NCBI RefSeq assembly: GCF_005049235.1
Contig: NZ_SUMD01000006.1
Coordinates: 248,001 to 312,000, forward strand
Source of the DNA: Rhodococcus oryzae
Lineage (GTDB): Bacteria; Actinomycetota; Actinomycetes; Mycobacteriales; Mycobacteriaceae
Direction of reading: 5' to 3'
Length of the DNA: 64,000 bases
Shown: one piece after another, positions 1 to 7,728 of the stretch
How positions within the stretch are numbered: position 1 is the stretch's first letter
Layout: every line of letters starts with the position of its first letter
Program-made: the position numbers and the translations under genes
Notes under the pieces: generated by a model
The model's input: the letters and a program-made list of their open reading frames with translations, nothing else
Told to the model about the DNA's origin: nothing
Database searches by the model: none

Positions 1-318
1 GTCTCGGCCCTCGGCCAGATCGGGATTCGCGACCTTGAACGCCGCGGTGAACGTCGCCACCTTTGCGCTGTCGAGGGCGCCCTTGGCCTTCGAGGCCGCG
101 GTGCTGGCCGCGGCGTTCGCCGAGGACATGGCGCCCTCCGCGGCGTTGGCGGCGGACGACATCGCGCCCTCCGCCGCGCCTGCGGCGGACGACATCGCGG
201 CCGACGCCTTGTCCTTGGCGGTCTGGGCGTTGTCGGTGGCCTCGTCGGAACTACAGCCGGTGAGGGCGAGCGCGAGGGCGGCGGTGGAGGCGGCGAGCAC
301 TGCTGCTGCTTTTCTCAT
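1..318 (-). CDS. Putative lipoprotein with Ala/Ser-rich helical repeats (3' end outside window)
   Basis: Only the first 106 codons are visible. The ATG is at 318 and the frame stays open to the window edge. The N-terminus is a lipoprotein signal: basic MRK, a hydrophobic stretch, then lipobox LTGC with the lipidated Cys at 22. After it comes an Ala/Ser/Lys-rich region with near-tandem units of the type MSSAA-AAEGA repeated about three times, which should form an amphipathic helix. The plus-strand reading across the same bases is an Ala/Arg-rich shadow. The gene is divergent from the MFS gene starting at 401. I do not recognise a functional family; the call rests on the lipobox and composition. 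It is truncated by the window, not by mutation. Confidence 0.75.
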   Translation of the reverse strand, partial: MRKAAAVLAASTAALALALTGCSSDEATDNAQTAKDKASAAMSSAAGAAEGAMSSAANAAEGAMSSANAAASTAASKAKGALDSAKVATFTAAFKVANPDLAEGRD

Positions 319-400
319 GCGGTCGAGCCTAGCCGCGACGGCGGGGGATTCGGCGCAAGACGAGCGCAGTCCGATCACGACTCGATGACAGACTTCTCGC

Positions 401-1642
401 ATGGGTATCGGTCGCTACGCCGCACTGCTGGCACGCAGGCCGGTCCGCAGGCTGATCCTGGTCGGGATGATCGCGCGGCTGCCGCACTCCGCGGCCGGGC
501 TGATCCTCACCCTGCACGTCGTGCAGACCCTCGGCAGGGGATACGCCGCCGCGGGACTCGCGGCGGCGGCGCTGACCATCGGCATCGCGGTCGGCTCGCC
601 CTGGCGCGGCAGGCTGATCGACCGGATCGGGCTGCGGAGAACCTTGCTGCCCTCCGTGATCGCCGAGGGCGTGCTGTGGCCCATCGCCGCCTTCGTGCCC
701 TATGAGGCGCTGATCCCGGTCGCCTTCGTCTGCGGGGCCTTCGCGCTGCCGATCTTCACGGTGGTCCGCCAGAGCATCAGCGTGCTCGTCCGCGAGGCGG
801 ATCGGCGGACCGCGTACGCCCTCGACTCGATCGGCACCGAGCTGGTGTTCATCGTCGGCCCGGCGACCGGGGTCTTCCTCGGCACCCACTTCAGCACCCG
901 GTACACCCTCATCGCGATCGGCGTGTCCGTCGTGGTGGCCGGGCTGTTCCTGATGTGGTTCAACCCACCGACCCGCAGCGAGACCGCCGCCGTCGCGGCC
1001 GGAGCCGAGGCGGCGGTCGCACCCGCCGTCGACGACGCGACGGCCGCCACCCTCAGCGCCGCGACGCGCCCCGGCTGGCTCACCGCTGCCGCCGTCGGGG
1101 TGTTCGCCGCCTCGGCGGGTGCCACCCTGATCCTGGCGGGCACGGACGTCGGCATCCTGGCCGCGCTGCGGGCGAGCGGGGAGGTGCAGTCCCTCGGTGT
1201 CGTGTTCTTCTTCTGGTGCGCGTCGTCGATCGTGGGCGGTCTGATCTACGGCGCGATGCACCGCCCCGTGAGCCCGGCGCTGCTGCTGTTCCTACTCGGC
1301 CTGTTCACGCTCCCGATGGCCTTCGCCACCTCGACCTTCACGCTGGCGGCCCTCGCCATCCCGGCCGGGCTGTTCTGCGCGCCGGTGATGGCGGCGACGG
1401 GCGAGGCGATCGCGGACCTGGTTCCGGAGGACCGGAGGGGCGAGGCGATGGGTTGGCAGGGGACCTCGTTCACCCTCGGCGGCGCGGTCGGTTCGCCCCT
1501 CGCCGGTGCGATGGTCGACCGTGCCGGACCGGCGGCCGGGTTCACCGCCGTCGCGGTGGTGGGCATGGCGATCGGCTTGGCGGGGTACGTGGCCAGGCTC
1601 TGGGTCGCGGCCGCGCGGGCCGGCCGACACGACCGCGTGTGA
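401..1642 (+). CDS. MFS transporter
   Basis: 413-residue polytopic membrane protein with about 12 predicted hydrophobic segments split by a charged central loop (about residues 190-225), the usual two-bundle major facilitator layout. A Gly-rich loop with RLIDRIGLRR between TM2 and TM3 resembles the MFS motif A region, and the C-terminal half has a glycine-rich helix (GGAVGSPLAGAMVD). It probably exports small molecules across the cytoplasmic membrane; the substrate cannot be inferred. The ATG at 401 is the first in-frame Met. It is divergent from the lipoprotein gene, leaving about 80 bp for both promoters. Confident in the superfamily only. Confidence 0.85.
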   Translation: MGIGRYAALLARRPVRRLILVGMIARLPHSAAGLILTLHVVQTLGRGYAAAGLAAAALTIGIAVGSPWRGRLIDRIGLRRTLLPSVIAEGVLWPIAAFVPYEALIPVAFVCGAFALPIFTVVRQSISVLVREADRRTAYALDSIGTELVFIVGPATGVFLGTHFSTRYTLIAIGVSVVVAGLFLMWFNPPTRSETAAVAAGAEAAVAPAVDDATAATLSAATRPGWLTAAAVGVFAASAGATLILAGTDVGILAALRASGEVQSLGVVFFFWCASSIVGGLIYGAMHRPVSPALLLFLLGLFTLPMAFATSTFTLAALAIPAGLFCAPVMAATGEAIADLVPEDRRGEAMGWQGTSFTLGGAVGSPLAGAMVDRAGPAAGFTAVAVVGMAIGLAGYVARLWVAAARAGRHDRV

Positions 1643-1702
1643 GCACCGCAGGTCGGGCCTGCTGCAGGTAGCGTCAGCGGAACCATTCGAGAGAGGACAG
1701 AC

Positions 1703-1801
1703 GTGGAACAACTCATCAACATCGTGTACGCCCTCGCGGCGAACATCTACGACCGCGTGTCGAGCGGATCCGTGGCCCCGCAGGAACCGCAGAACCCCTA
1801 G
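1703..1801 (+). CDS. Possible 32-aa small protein
   Basis: A short frame starts at GTG 1703, preceded by the purine-rich AGAGAGGAC (about 1690-1698) at correct Shine-Dalgarno spacing, and ends at TAG 1799-1801. The predicted product begins VEQLINIVYALAANIYDRV, an amphipathic/hydrophobic helix, and ends in a Pro/Gln-rich tail (PQEPQNP). It fills the gap between the MFS gene and the convergent NTF2-like gene. No family is recognised. It could be a real small membrane-associated protein or chance; the good ribosome site is the main support. Confidence 0.4.
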   Translation: MEQLINIVYALAANIYDRVSSGSVAPQEPQNP

Positions 1802-1814
1802 TGCGCGACGCGCC

Positions 1815-2342
1815 CTAGGCGCCGCCAACCGCGGAGAGCCACTGGCGGGCCTCGTCCGGAAGTCCTCCGGACGACTCCGCGGCGCGGCACCATTTCTTGG
1901 CCATCTTCAGGAACTTCATCGGGTTGTAGACGTCCTCCTCGCAGGACCACAGCCCGTCGCCCGCGTAGTGCAGGATCGTCAGGTTCGACGCCTCGTGGAG
2001 CGTGCCGTCGCCGGGATCGCGCATCGGGTTGCGGATCTCGCAGATCACCCAGCCGCGCTCCTCGTCGATCGTGTACCAGGCCGCGGGGAACTCCGTCATG
2101 TGGCTGCCGGGGAAGCTCGTCATCGTCCGCACCACCCACTCCCGGATCTGTTCCCGGCCACTGAAGTTCCCGTAGGCGTGCTCGATGTAGGTGGCGTCCT
2201 CGGTGAACATGTCGGCGAAGAGGTTCCAGTCGCCCGTCGCGGTGGCCTTCTCGACGGTGCGCTGGTAGCCCTCGAAGGCCGACTCCAGTTCAGCCCTCGT
2301 CCACGTCCGGTTGTCGGTCTGGTCCGCCTCGGTCACGTGCAT
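1815..2342 (-). CDS. NTF2-like / SnoaL-like protein
   Basis: 175 residues with the cone-shaped NTF2/SnoaL fold signature: an N-terminal helix (ELESAFEGYQRTVEKA), WNLFADMFTEDATYIEHAYGN typical of the pocket-forming helix and strand, then GREQIREWV and a beta-rich second half. Members are small cytoplasmic enzymes (isomerases, cyclases, dehydratases) or ligand-binding proteins; no catalytic assignment is possible here. The sequence keeps acidic and aromatic pocket residues (D, E, W). It lies 55 bp downstream of the Ser-triplet repeat gene on the same strand, so the two may be co-transcribed. The ATG at 2342 is used; no better start is apparent. Confidence 0.8.
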   Translation of the reverse strand: MHVTEADQTDNRTWTRAELESAFEGYQRTVEKATATGDWNLFADMFTEDATYIEHAYGNFSGREQIREWVVRTMTSFPGSHMTEFPAAWYTIDEERGWVICEIRNPMRDPGDGTLHEASNLTILHYAGDGLWSCEEDVYNPMKFLKMAKKWCRAAESSGGLPDEARQWLSAVGGA

Positions 2343-2397
2343 CCTCCGTCGAATCGTCTTGTGCGGCTGTCAGTTCTGGGTAACGCGTCGGAACCGG

Positions 2398-2733
2398 TCA
2401 GGTCTGGGTGTGCGACATCGGCGATACCGCGAGTCCTGGCTCTTCCGCCAGCACGTGCAGCGGGCGGTCGCTCGGGCTCGTGGCGTCGGCACGCCAGGAC
2501 AGCACCGACCACTTCGACAGTCCGGACAGCGCCGAACCCAGGCTGCCGAACGAGCCGGAGGACAGGGCGGAACCGGCCGAGCCGATGGAGCCTATCGAGA
2601 GGATCGAGCCGACGCTGCCGATCGAGAGAATCGAGTAGGCCGAGCCGATCGAGAGGATCGAGCCCTCGGATCGGATGGACAGGATCGAGCGTCGCGAGTG
2701 CACGGACTTCACCGAGTGCGGTACGGAGGCCAT
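2398..2733 (-). CDS. Serine-triplet (S-x-x) repeat protein, unknown function
   Basis: 111 residues. From Ser7 to Ser79 every third residue is serine without a break: 25 consecutive S-x-x triplets, most as S-I-L-S-I-G or S-x-G. The serines use mixed codons (TCG, TCC, AGC), so the period is kept at protein level and is not just a DNA repeat. The opposite strand also reads open but as low-complexity Arg/Asp/Glu shadows. The tail (about 83-111) is non-repetitive. A strict three-residue period with alternating Leu/Ile/Gly suggests an extended, solenoid-like or assembling fibre structure (inference). There is no signal peptide and no clear Shine-Dalgarno before ATG 2733, so it may be leaderless. 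Same strand and just upstream of the NTF2-like gene. Confidence 0.65.
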   Translation of the reverse strand: MASVPHSVKSVHSRRSILSIRSEGSILSIGSAYSILSIGSVGSILSIGSIGSAGSALSSGSFGSLGSALSGLSKWSVLSWRADATSPSDRPLHVLAEEPGLAVSPMSHTQT

Positions 2734-2763
2734 CGCTGAGGTTTACCACAGGGCCGGGTAAAG

Positions 2764-2800
2764 CAGAAGGGCCCCTTCGCGATGCGAAAGGGCCCTTCTG
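2764..2800 (-). terminator. Long hairpin terminator
   Basis: 17-bp arms (2764-2780 and 2784-2800) with outer CAGAAGGGCCC / GGGCCCTTCTG and a 3-nt loop. The only imperfect pair is G.U on the minus-strand RNA, so the hairpin is best read from that strand. It sits right after the stop of the secreted-protein gene ending at 2815. There is no long U-tract, as usual in actinobacteria. Confidence 0.75.
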
Positions 2801-2814
2801 GGATGGCTGGTGCC

Positions 2815-3573
2815 TTACGGAACGACAACCATTCCGACGGTCGGCAGGAAGCTGCAGGTGATCGGCGCGGCACCCTCGGCCTGGGTGGTGAGGGAACCGG
2901 AGATCACCGCGAGAACGCGGCCGCGACCGGTGTCGGCGATGGCGGACAGGGTGGCCGGTCCGTCCGGGTTGATCTTCGACTCGGACGTCAGGTTCTGGGT
3001 CGCCGACTTCTGGTTGTCGATGTTGACCCAGCTGACGGTGAGCGGGACCGGCTGCACGTCGGCGGGCTTCTTGGTGCCCAGCGCGGTGAAGACGAACCCG
3101 GCCTGGCCTGCCTTCGGTCCCGGAGGGGGCAGGTGCGCGGGGCCGGGGACGGCCAGCGCGGTACCCACCGAGTCGGCGGTGGCCGAGATGCAGCCCTTGC
3201 CGAGGGTCGGGTAGAGGAACTGGGCGATCACGGGGCCGCTCTCCGGCGGGAGCTCCGGTCCGCCGCCGCCGCTGCCGTCGAGGAAGGTGATGACCTTGGA
3301 GAGGGTCGCCTTCGTCGACTCGGGCAGGTTGGAGGACTCGAGCAGCGTGCGCGCCTGGGCGAGCAGGTCTGCCTGCGGTCCGCCTGCGATGTCGGACGGG
3401 CCGGCCGCGGCACCGATGATGGCCGGTGCCAGCGAGGCCAGGGCCTCGATGTTGAGGCCTTCGGGGAGCACGGGCGCGGGCTGCGCCACAGCGTTGGTCG
3501 GAGCAGCCAAGGCAGCGGCCGCGGCTATCGCTAGCGCGGTGATCGTTCTGCGCGGTCCTCGCGTACGAAGCAC
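2815..3573 (-). CDS. Secreted Ala/Pro-rich protein (Rv1157c/Rv1158c-like position)
   Basis: 252 residues from GTG 3573, chosen because AAGGA lies about 10 nt upstream; the frame is open further upstream but without a ribosome site. The N-terminus RTRGPRRTITALAIAAAAAL followed by AAPTNAVA is a Sec signal peptide with likely cleavage after AVA. The mature part is Pro/Ala/Gly-rich with a GSGGGG linker (about residue 120) and two Cys (GKGCISA, ITCSF) that could form a disulphide. Its position directly upstream of and divergent from pimE matches the secreted Ala/Pro-rich genes Rv1157c/Rv1158c of M. tuberculosis. Function unknown; exported cell-envelope protein likely. Confidence 0.75.
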   Translation of the reverse strand: MLRTRGPRRTITALAIAAAAALAAPTNAVAQPAPVLPEGLNIEALASLAPAIIGAAAGPSDIAGGPQADLLAQARTLLESSNLPESTKATLSKVITFLDGSGGGGPELPPESGPVIAQFLYPTLGKGCISATADSVGTALAVPGPAHLPPPGPKAGQAGFVFTALGTKKPADVQPVPLTVSWVNIDNQKSATQNLTSESKINPDGPATLSAIADTGRGRVLAVISGSLTTQAEGAAPITCSFLPTVGMVVVP

Positions 3574-3788
3574 AGTCGTCCCATCCTTATTTTCTTCAAG
3601 CGTCGGTTGGCCTGCAGGCCCCCAGCGGTAACGAGGGGCCACTCTATGCAGGCCATCAGGCGGTTGTACAGCGCTAGCCGAGACAACCCTGTTATTTCTT
3701 TGTCACCCGAGAGTGACTCCGGGTCGGGAGTCTATGGCAATGCTGGCCGGATGATGCTTGCCCGGTGACCATATCGTGTGACTAGAGT

Positions 3789-3829
3789 GAAAATTGAGAT
3801 TGTTGATGCAACTGTTATCCACAATTTTC
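3789..3829. promoter_or_regulatory. AT-rich inverted repeat upstream of pimE
   Basis: Perfect 8-bp arms GAAAATTG (3789-3796) and CAATTTTC (3822-3829) enclose a second small repeat GTTG-ATG-CAAC. This is an unusually AT-rich island in a very GC-rich region, between the divergent secreted-protein gene and pimE. It is probably the shared promoter/operator area; no regulator is identified. Confidence 0.4.
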
Positions 3830-3925
3830 GGGGAGGTTCAGCGCCAGCCGCGGCTGCCGTTAGGCTCGCTGTCGAACGCTTCGGGTTCCACCCGTCGGCC
3901 CACACCACACGGGAGAACGCGAGAC

Positions 3926-5197
3926 GTGTCCGAGATGCCACCCGCACCCCAGACTCGGGATGCTCGCACCGATGGCCGGTCGGCATCGATTCTTCGCTTC
4001 GCGCCGCTGCTGCTGGCGGTCTCCGTTGCGGTGCGGATGGCATGGGTGTTGCTGAGCCCGAACGGCATGAACCTGGTCGATCTGCACGTCTATGTGGACG
4101 GCTCGGCCGCGCTACTCAGCGACAACCTCTACGACTTCACCTACGCCGAGCTGACCCCGGACTTTCCGCTCCCGTTCACGTACCCGCCCTTCGCCGCGCT
4201 GGTGTTCTTCCCGCTGCACTACCTGCCCTTCCCGGTGGTGGGGATGTGCTGGACGCTGCTCACCATCGCGGCGCTGTTCCTGGTGATCCGGATCAGTCTG
4301 GAACTGATCTACGGCGCGGCGGCCCGGGAACCCCGCTGGACCGCGATCGCGCTGACCTGGACGGCGGTCGGGATCTGGACCGAGCCGGTTCGCACCACGC
4401 TCGACTACGGGCAGGTCAACGTGTTCCTGGTGCTCGGCGCGATGGTTGCCGTCCGCAGCACCCGGTGGTGGATCGCGGGCGGGCTGGTCGGCTTCATCGC
4501 GGGCATCAAGCTCACGCCCGCTATCACCGGCCTCTATTTCGTGGCGCGCAGGCGATGGAAGGCCGCCGTCTTCTCCGCGGTGGCGTTCGGGCTGACGGTG
4601 GCGGTCAGCTACCTCACGATCGGCCCGTCGGCGCGCGAGTACTTCGAACACCTGCTCGGCGATGCATCCCGCATCGGCCCGGTCGGGTCGGTGTGGAACC
4701 AGTCGGCGCGCGGCGCGCTGAGCCGGGTACTCGGCCACGACGTCGAGAGTGGATGGCCGTGGCTGGTCGCGGTGGCGGTCGCGGCGCTGCTCGCATTCTT
4801 CGCCTGGCGGGCGCTGGGGGCCGACGACAGGCTCGGCACCCTCGTGGTGGTTCAGCTCTTCGGGCTGTTGATCTCGCCGATCTCGTGGTCGCACCACTGG
4901 GTGTGGCTGATCCCGATGCTGATCTGGCTCGTGCACGGACCGCTGGCGGGACGGCTGGGGTCGAAGATCCTGGTCGGCTGCTGGTTGGCGTCGACCCTCA
5001 TCGGGGTGCCCTGGGTGCTGTCCTTCTTCCAGGACTCGATCTGGCTGATCTCGAGGCCGGCTGTGCTGGCCTGGCTGGGCGCCGTGAACGTGGTGGGCGC
5101 CGTCGCGTTCTACGTCTGGGTGATCTATGCCGGACGACTCAGCCTTCGGCAGCCAGACGATCGATCTCCCGCGCAAGGCCCACGTCCAGATCGGTGA
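3926..5197 (+). CDS. pimE: GT87 polyprenyl-phosphomannose-dependent alpha-mannosyltransferase PimE
   Basis: Integral membrane GT-C glycosyltransferase (DUF2029/GT87), 423 residues with about ten hydrophobic segments; M. tuberculosis PimE is similar in length. The first periplasmic loop holds the acidic motif NLVDLHVYVDG, where the catalytic Asp of the family lies. PimE adds the alpha-1,2 mannose to PIM4 on the outer face of the membrane during PIM6 synthesis. The name rests on gene order: the pterin dehydratase and mutT2 genes follow exactly as Rv1159-Rv1159A-Rv1160. Start GTG 3926 is preferred (GGGAG about 10 nt upstream) over longer in-frame starts from 3794. Its 3' end overlaps the opposite dehydratase gene by 59 bp. 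Confidence 0.85.
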   Translation: MSEMPPAPQTRDARTDGRSASILRFAPLLLAVSVAVRMAWVLLSPNGMNLVDLHVYVDGSAALLSDNLYDFTYAELTPDFPLPFTYPPFAALVFFPLHYLPFPVVGMCWTLLTIAALFLVIRISLELIYGAAAREPRWTAIALTWTAVGIWTEPVRTTLDYGQVNVFLVLGAMVAVRSTRWWIAGGLVGFIAGIKLTPAITGLYFVARRRWKAAVFSAVAFGLTVAVSYLTIGPSAREYFEHLLGDASRIGPVGSVWNQSARGALSRVLGHDVESGWPWLVAVAVAALLAFFAWRALGADDRLGTLVVVQLFGLLISPISWSHHWVWLIPMLIWLVHGPLAGRLGSKILVGCWLASTLIGVPWVLSFFQDSIWLISRPAVLAWLGAVNVVGAVAFYVWVIYAGRLSLRQPDDRSPAQGPRPDR

Positions 5198-5429
5198 TCC
5201 CGCCCATGGAATGGGTGGCGCAGGTGAAGGTGAGCGTGCGCCAGCGGATGTCGATGTCCGGGTGGTGATCGCGGGCCTCGGCTGCCGCCGCGACCCGGTC
5301 GACCAGTGCGATGGCGGCGGGAAAGGTCGGGCACTTCAGTGTTCGGGTGATCGAGGCGCCCGCCCGCTGCCAATCGGGTAGCGATCCCAGCGCGGCTTCG
5401 ACCTCGGCGTCCGACAGCAACTCGGCCAT
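5139..5429 (-). CDS. 4a-hydroxytetrahydrobiopterin dehydratase (pterin carbinolamine dehydratase)
   Basis: 96 residues, the usual size of the PCD/DCoH family. It carries the core motif EARDHHPDIDI (family pattern [E]-x-x-x-H-H-P) with the catalytic His pair, followed by the conserved TLTFTCATHSMGGIT. The family dehydrates 4a-hydroxytetrahydropterin and is cytoplasmic. Equivalent to Rv1159A between pimE and mutT2. ATG 5429 gives the canonical N-terminus MAELLSDAEVE. The start lies only 15 bp from the divergent mutT2 start, and the 3' end runs antisense into pimE. Confidence 0.92.
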   Translation of the reverse strand: MAELLSDAEVEAALGSLPDWQRAGASITRTLKCPTFPAAIALVDRVAAAAEARDHHPDIDIRWRTLTFTCATHSMGGITDLDVGLAREIDRLAAEG

Positions 5430-5444
5430 GACAATGATGGTGCC

Positions 5445-5861
5445 ATGCATGGTGCCCGGGTGGAAACGAATGCGGTACGGGAGGTCGCGGCGGCGGCGAT
5501 CATCGTCGGCGGTCGGCTGTTGCTCGCGCAGCGGGTCGCACCGCCGGAACTGGCAGGCATGTGGGAGCTGCCCGGCGGAAAGATCGAGCCGGGGGAGAGC
5601 CCGGCACAGGGCCTGCGCCGCGAGCTCCGCGAGGAACTGGGTGTGGACACCGTTGTCGGCGATCGGATCGGGGTGGACGTGCCGCTGCCGAAGGGCATGG
5701 TCCTGCGTGCCTACCTGGTGTCGTTGTGCGACGGGACCCCGACCGCGCTGGAACATTCCGCGGTGCGCTGGGTGACCGGGCCGGAGCTGGCCGCCGCCGA
5801 TCTGGTGCCGAACGACAGGGCGTGGCTGGCGGAGTTGATGGCGGTATTGCGCGCGGAATAG
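5445..5861 (+). CDS. mutT2: Nudix (deoxy)nucleoside triphosphate pyrophosphohydrolase MutT2
   Basis: 138 residues with a full Nudix box (GKIEPGESPAQGLRRELREE, about residues 45-65: GX5EX7REUXEEXGU), whose Glu residues bind Mg2+. It hydrolyses oxidised or non-canonical nucleotides (in M. tuberculosis mainly dCTP/5-methyl-dCTP) to monophosphate and PPi. The name comes from synteny (Rv1160). ATG 5445 or GTG 5460 are both possible starts. There is almost no leader between this gene and the divergent dehydratase gene, so the transcripts may be leaderless or overlap. Confidence 0.9.
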   Translation: MHGARVETNAVREVAAAAIIVGGRLLLAQRVAPPELAGMWELPGGKIEPGESPAQGLRRELREELGVDTVVGDRIGVDVPLPKGMVLRAYLVSLCDGTPTALEHSAVRWVTGPELAAADLVPNDRAWLAELMAVLRAE

Positions 5862-5974
5862 CGGTGGCGGCGGGCCGCGTCCATCGCGTGTCGGGCCGGG
5901 AAACCCGTTGGCCCCAGCCGTTTCCGTGCCACGCTGGTACCGATCATCGGCGAATCGAGGGGAAGGCATCTGCC

Positions 5975-7186
5975 ATGGGGCGATCGAGGAATGCGGTTCT
6001 CGGCTTGGTGGCGGCCTGCGCCGCCGCGCTGACACTGGGGGTGATCCCCGCGGCGGCCGCCGAACCGCTTCCCGGTCCGACGCCGTTGGCGGACAACTGG
6101 TTCCAGGGTCCCACCGATCTGTCGGGGTACGCGAACGGGGACGTGATCCGCAGCCGTCCGGTGGAGGTTCGCTTCCCGGCGAACACTCCGTGGCCGGTGG
6201 TCGAGACCACCCAGCTGCTCTACCGCACCACCGATTCGTTCGGGGCGCCGGTGACCACCACGGCGACGGTGATGGTCCCCGACCGCCCGTGGACCGGACC
6301 GGGGGCCCGCCCGCTGCTCTCCCAGCAGCAGGCGATGGACGCCCTCGGTCTGGCGTGCAACCCCTCGGTGACCCTGCCCGCGGGCAAGTCCCAGGACCTG
6401 GCCCTCATCTCGCCGATGCTCGCGCTCGGCTATGCGGTCGTCGCCTCCGACTACCAGGGCCCCGAGATGGCCTGGATCGCCGGACGGCAGACCGCGCACG
6501 GCGTGCTCGACGGCATTCGTGCCGCGCAACGCTTTGAGCCGCTTGGGCTCTCGCAGGCACCGGTCGTCATGTACGGCTACTCGGGCGGCGGGCATGCGAC
6601 CGCATGGGCGGCCGAGCAGAAGGCCACCTACGCGCCGGAACTCAACGTCATCGGTGTCGCCGAGGGCGGGGTCCCCGGCGACCTGGCCGGGCTCAGCGAG
6701 AAGCAGCCGGCCGTCGGTTTCACCGCCTGGGGCACCCTGCTCGGGTTGTCGAGGGAGTACCCGGACAAGATCAGGCCGCAGGAATACCTCACCCCCGAGG
6801 GGATCGAGTTCGCCGAGACGCTGACCGACGGTTGCCTGACGGACCTGCTCGGCAAGACCAAGGGCATCAGCCTCGCCCAGTACTCGAAGGTCGGTGACAT
6901 CCTCACCATCCCGAGCGTCGAGGCCGTCATCGAGGAGAACTCGCTGGCGCGCACCGCCGCCACGCCGGACATGCCGTTGTTCGTCTTCCACGACACCAAG
7001 GACGTGCTGATCCCGGACTGGGGGATGACCGGAGTGGTCCGTGAGTACTGCAACCGCGGGGTCGACGTCCAGTACGCGCCCGGCCTCGGCGTCGATCACG
7101 TCGGTGGGGCGTTCGTCGGGATGCCGCCCGCCTACAAGTGGCTCGACGACCGCGTCGTCGGCCGTCCGACCACGCCGAACTGCTGA
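5975..7186 (+). CDS. Secreted lipase (LIP family alpha/beta hydrolase)
   Basis: 403 residues. Signal peptide: basic MGRSR, a hydrophobic run, then IPAAAAEP with likely cleavage after AAA. The alpha/beta-hydrolase domain has the nucleophile elbow GYSGGG (about residue 195), preceded by VVASDYQGP; late acid and base are likely in FVFHDTKD and VDHVGG. This resembles the secretory lipase (LIP) family of fungi and actinobacteria, which hydrolyse acylglycerols or other esters outside the cell. ATG 5975 sits after GAGGGGAAGG, a good ribosome site. Substrate unknown. Confidence 0.85.
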   Translation: MGRSRNAVLGLVAACAAALTLGVIPAAAAEPLPGPTPLADNWFQGPTDLSGYANGDVIRSRPVEVRFPANTPWPVVETTQLLYRTTDSFGAPVTTTATVMVPDRPWTGPGARPLLSQQQAMDALGLACNPSVTLPAGKSQDLALISPMLALGYAVVASDYQGPEMAWIAGRQTAHGVLDGIRAAQRFEPLGLSQAPVVMYGYSGGGHATAWAAEQKATYAPELNVIGVAEGGVPGDLAGLSEKQPAVGFTAWGTLLGLSREYPDKIRPQEYLTPEGIEFAETLTDGCLTDLLGKTKGISLAQYSKVGDILTIPSVEAVIEENSLARTAATPDMPLFVFHDTKDVLIPDWGMTGVVREYCNRGVDVQYAPGLGVDHVGGAFVGMPPAYKWLDDRVVGRPTTPNC

Positions 7187-7213
7187 TCGAGGCGACGCGC
7201 GCCGGGGAGGGGC

Positions 7214-7390
7214 TCAGGAGGCGCGTGCCTTCTTGAGTCCCTTCTTCAAGTCCTTGCCCGTGACGCCCTCGTTCTCGAGCTTCTTCATCCGCATGATGAC
7301 GACGGGACACTTGAGGCACCGCGTCTTGCTGCGGCAGCACTTCTTCTTCGGCTTGAGGCTCGAGACCTTCTTCGCCTTGACCTTGCCCAT
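7214..7390 (-). CDS. 58-aa Lys/Cys-rich small protein (zinc-knuckle-like)
   Basis: Short frame from ATG 7390 to TGA 7214. The product is very basic (about one third Lys/Arg) and carries C18, C19, C25 and C28 in KCCRSKTRCLKCP, which looks like a small zinc- or Fe-binding knuckle. The C-terminal part is a charged helix with repeated KK pairs. Size and charge fit nucleic-acid or ribosome binding (inference). It is convergent with the lipase gene and divergent from typA, a translation GTPase. I have a general impression of similar small proteins in related actinobacteria but cannot name a family. Confidence 0.7.
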   Translation of the reverse strand: MGKVKAKKVSSLKPKKKCCRSKTRCLKCPVVIMRMKKLENEGVTGKDLKKGLKKARAS

Positions 7391-7728
7391 GTCGGCACGG
7401 CCCTCCTGCCCGGTCGGATACCGGATCGTCCCGGCCTACCCGAGGTTAGCTTGCCCTCACGAACCGGCCCGGCGCAGGAGCGTGCCGCGGTCGGGATCGG
7501 CGGCCTGCTCGGTCGGTCCGGGTGGTTCGGGTGGTTCGCCGAGTAGCAGATCCAGGGTGATTCACAACTCGTTTTCGGCGGAATTGCCGCGGGCGGGTAG
7601 TATCTAGCTGGCCGCAATGCCTGCACAGGTCGTCCTGTGCTGATGGATTCGCATTCGCGACGCGGCCGCCCGAGCCGTGCGAGCCTAGGTTTCGCGTGGC
7701 TGAATCAAGCCAGCCAGGAGACCGCAGC
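7391..7728. promoter_or_regulatory. 338-bp intergenic region, typA leader
   Basis: No convincing gene. It holds the promoters of the divergent 58-aa gene and typA. Near typA there is a -10-like TAGTAT (7598-7603) and a 7-bp hairpin GCACAGG / CCTGTGC (7623-7629, 7634-7640) in the presumed 5' leader. A short GGTGGTTCG duplication occurs near 7520. Confidence 0.4.

Noticed and set aside
329-1261. Minus-strand frame opposite the MFS gene
   Set aside because: Low-complexity Asp/Gly/Arg shadow; the plus frame has clear TM segments.
2311-2739. Plus-strand repetitive frames opposite the S-x-x protein
   Set aside because: They read as irregular Arg/Asp/Glu or Glu/Pro repeats, while the minus frame has an unbroken period with varied Ser codons.
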